Assembly (NCBI GenBank): GCA_002402165.1
Contig: NVVI01000041.1
Coordinates: 9,898 to 18,240 of the forward strand
Reading direction: 5' to 3'
DNA: 8,343 nucleotides
DNA from: Flavobacteriales bacterium
GTDB lineage: Bacteria > Bacteroidota > Bacteroidia > Flavobacteriales_E > Vicingaceae
Under the pieces are notes generated by a model. The model was not told where the DNA came from. It saw nothing but the letters and a program-made list of their open reading frames with translations, and ran no database searches. This document shows, piece by piece, positions 7,286-8,343 of the stretch; position 1 is the first letter of the stretch, and each line of letters begins with the position of its first letter. Made by a program: the position numbers and the translations under genes.

Positions 7286-8343
7286 TCAATCAAATTTTTC
7301 AGGAAATAAACTTTTTATTCCTTCTTCAGAAGCTTCACAAATACCCCTTTCGGTAATTAACCCTGTAATGTATTTAGCAGGCGTTACATCAAACCCATAA
7401 TTAAGAGCAGGTGTATTTTCTGGACAAATTAATACAGATTTAATTTCTCCATCAACCAATCCTTGTATATATTTTACTTCGTTTTCGTCTCTTGTTTCTA
7501 TCGGAATATCTCTTAATCCATTTGTAATTGAACAATCTAATGAAGATGATGGCAACCCCACATAAAAAGGAACATTATTATCATGAGCAGCTAATGCCTT
7601 TAAATAGGTGCCAATTTTATTCGCAACATCTCCATTTCCTGCAGTTCTATCCGTTCCCACTATAACTATGTCAACCATACCCCTTTGCATCAAATGACCA
7701 CCTGTATTATCGCTAATCAACGTATGTGGCACTCCTTGTTCATTTAACTCAAAAGCAGTAAGATTTGCCCCTTGATTTCTTGGTCTAGTTTCATCTACCC
7801 AGACATGTACATCGATTCCTTGTTCTTGTGCATGATAAATTGGAGATAATGCAGTTCCCCAATCGATAGTGGCTAACCAACCAGCGTTACAATGGGTTAA
7901 AATATTTACAGGTTCTCCATTTTTTTTGTCAGCTATTTGCCTGATTAGTTCTAGACCATGTTTGCCAATATTCTTACTAATGGCGATATCGTCTTCTTTA
8001 ATTTGATTAGCAGTTTGTAAAGCAACTTTAATTTTTTCTTGAATATCATTTATAGGATTCAATACTTTTAGCATTTTATCTATTGCCCAAGCTAAATTAA
8101 CTGCTGTTGGTCGTGTTGTATTTAATTTCTTTGCTACCTCAACAATATATTCATCAGGGTTGTGTTGTTGCTGAGCCTCTATGCAGCCAAGATACATACC
8201 ATAAGCAGCAGTAACACCAATTAGGGGAGCTCCACGAACCACCATTTCCTTAATAGCAAAAACAGCCTCATCTGTTGTTCTTATATCAAACACTTCTATT
8301 TTATGAGGAAAATAACGTTGGTCGAAAACCTGAATTAATGTTT
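7286..8343 (-). CDS. mtnA: S-methyl-5-thioribose-1-phosphate isomerase (N-terminus cut by window edge)
   Basis: MtnA converts the aldose methylthioribose 1-phosphate to the ketose methylthioribulose 1-phosphate in methionine salvage. Conserved elements in order are VRGAPLIGVTAAYG, LTHCNAGWLATIDWGTALSP with the catalytic cysteine codon at 7889-7891, VDETRPRNQGANLTAFEL, and GTDRTAGNGDVANKIGTY with the catalytic aspartate codon at 7649-7651. These correspond to C160 and D240 of the B. subtilis enzyme. The frame stays open to the right edge. The 16 residues encoded before the GTG at 8291-8293 (TLIQVFDQRYFPHKIE) fit the family N-terminus, so that GTG is an internal valine. Spacing to the catalytic pair suggests about nine residues are missing. 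The paralogous eIF2B alpha family is less likely because both catalytic residues are present. It is the first gene of the pair with the aldolase-family gene; its promoter is off the window. Confidence 0.95.
   Translation of the reverse strand, partial: TLIQVFDQRYFPHKIEVFDIRTTDEAVFAIKEMVVRGAPLIGVTAAYGMYLGCIEAQQQHNPDEYIVEVAKKLNTTRPTAVNLAWAIDKMLKVLNPINDIQEKIKVALQTANQIKEDDIAISKNIGKHGLELIRQIADKKNGEPVNILTHCNAGWLATIDWGTALSPIYHAQEQGIDVHVWVDETRPRNQGANLTAFELNEQGVPHTLISDNTGGHLMQRGMVDIVIVGTDRTAGNGDVANKIGTYLKALAAHDNNVPFYVGLPSSSLDCSITNGLRDIPIETRDENEVKYIQGLVDGEIKSVLICPENTPALNYGFDVTPAKYITGLITERGICEASEEGIKSLFPEKFD

Noticed and set aside
1..8343. A single methionine/B12 operon or defence-like system
   Set aside because: The genes lie on both strands with their own promoters and terminators, and asnS and the exported protein interrupt the theme. 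Functional proximity is suggestive only.

Overview
The window is an AT-rich stretch of a chromosome from a Bacteroidota bacterium, most likely a flavobacterium-like lineage. Three things support this. The promoters fit the Bacteroidota type (TTTG, about 19-20 bases, TAnnTTTG). The metH leader carries a GTCACCCTGAG...TCGAAGGGT intergenic repeat. One exported protein has a C-terminal tail like those handled by type IX secretion. All genes look like ordinary chromosomal genes, with no mobile element, phage gene or CRISPR array.

Layout. Positions 1-3383 (minus) hold a cobalamin-dependent methionine synthase, metH, in the long single-chain form; its last ~90 residues lie off the left edge. Positions 3384-3786 hold its control region. 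Read leftwards this is a promoter (3749-3780), a GC-rich palindrome (3698-3712), a SAM-I (S-box) riboswitch aptamer (3576-3698), a predicted antiterminator and intrinsic terminator (3526-3580), then a degenerate interspersed repeat (3404-3513) before the start codon. Positions 3787-5217 (minus) hold asparaginyl-tRNA synthetase, asnS. Positions 5218-5448 are a divergent intergenic region with promoters for both sides and a direct repeat of 21-bp period. Positions 5449-6237 (plus) encode an exported protein of unknown function, closed by a strong terminator. Positions 6301-6702 (plus) encode methylmalonyl-CoA epimerase. Positions 6695-7285 (minus) encode a class II aldolase-family protein, immediately downstream of mtnA (7286 to beyond 8343, minus), which runs off the right edge at its N-terminus.

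Shared theme. Two parts concern sulfur and methyl-group metabolism. MetH remakes methionine from homocysteine, and SAM appears to regulate it through the riboswitch. MtnA plus the class II aldolase-like enzyme act on methylthioribose phosphate, salvaging what is left after SAM is used (methylthioadenosine or 5'-deoxyadenosine). Methylmalonyl-CoA epimerase adds a second link to B12, because its pathway partner methylmalonyl-CoA mutase uses B12 as MetH does. They are not one operon, and the clustering may be chance.

I found no clearly novel system. The best leads are the complete metH riboswitch logic readable from sequence, the unsettled reaction of the aldolase next to MtnA, and the paired upstream repeat before the exported protein gene.
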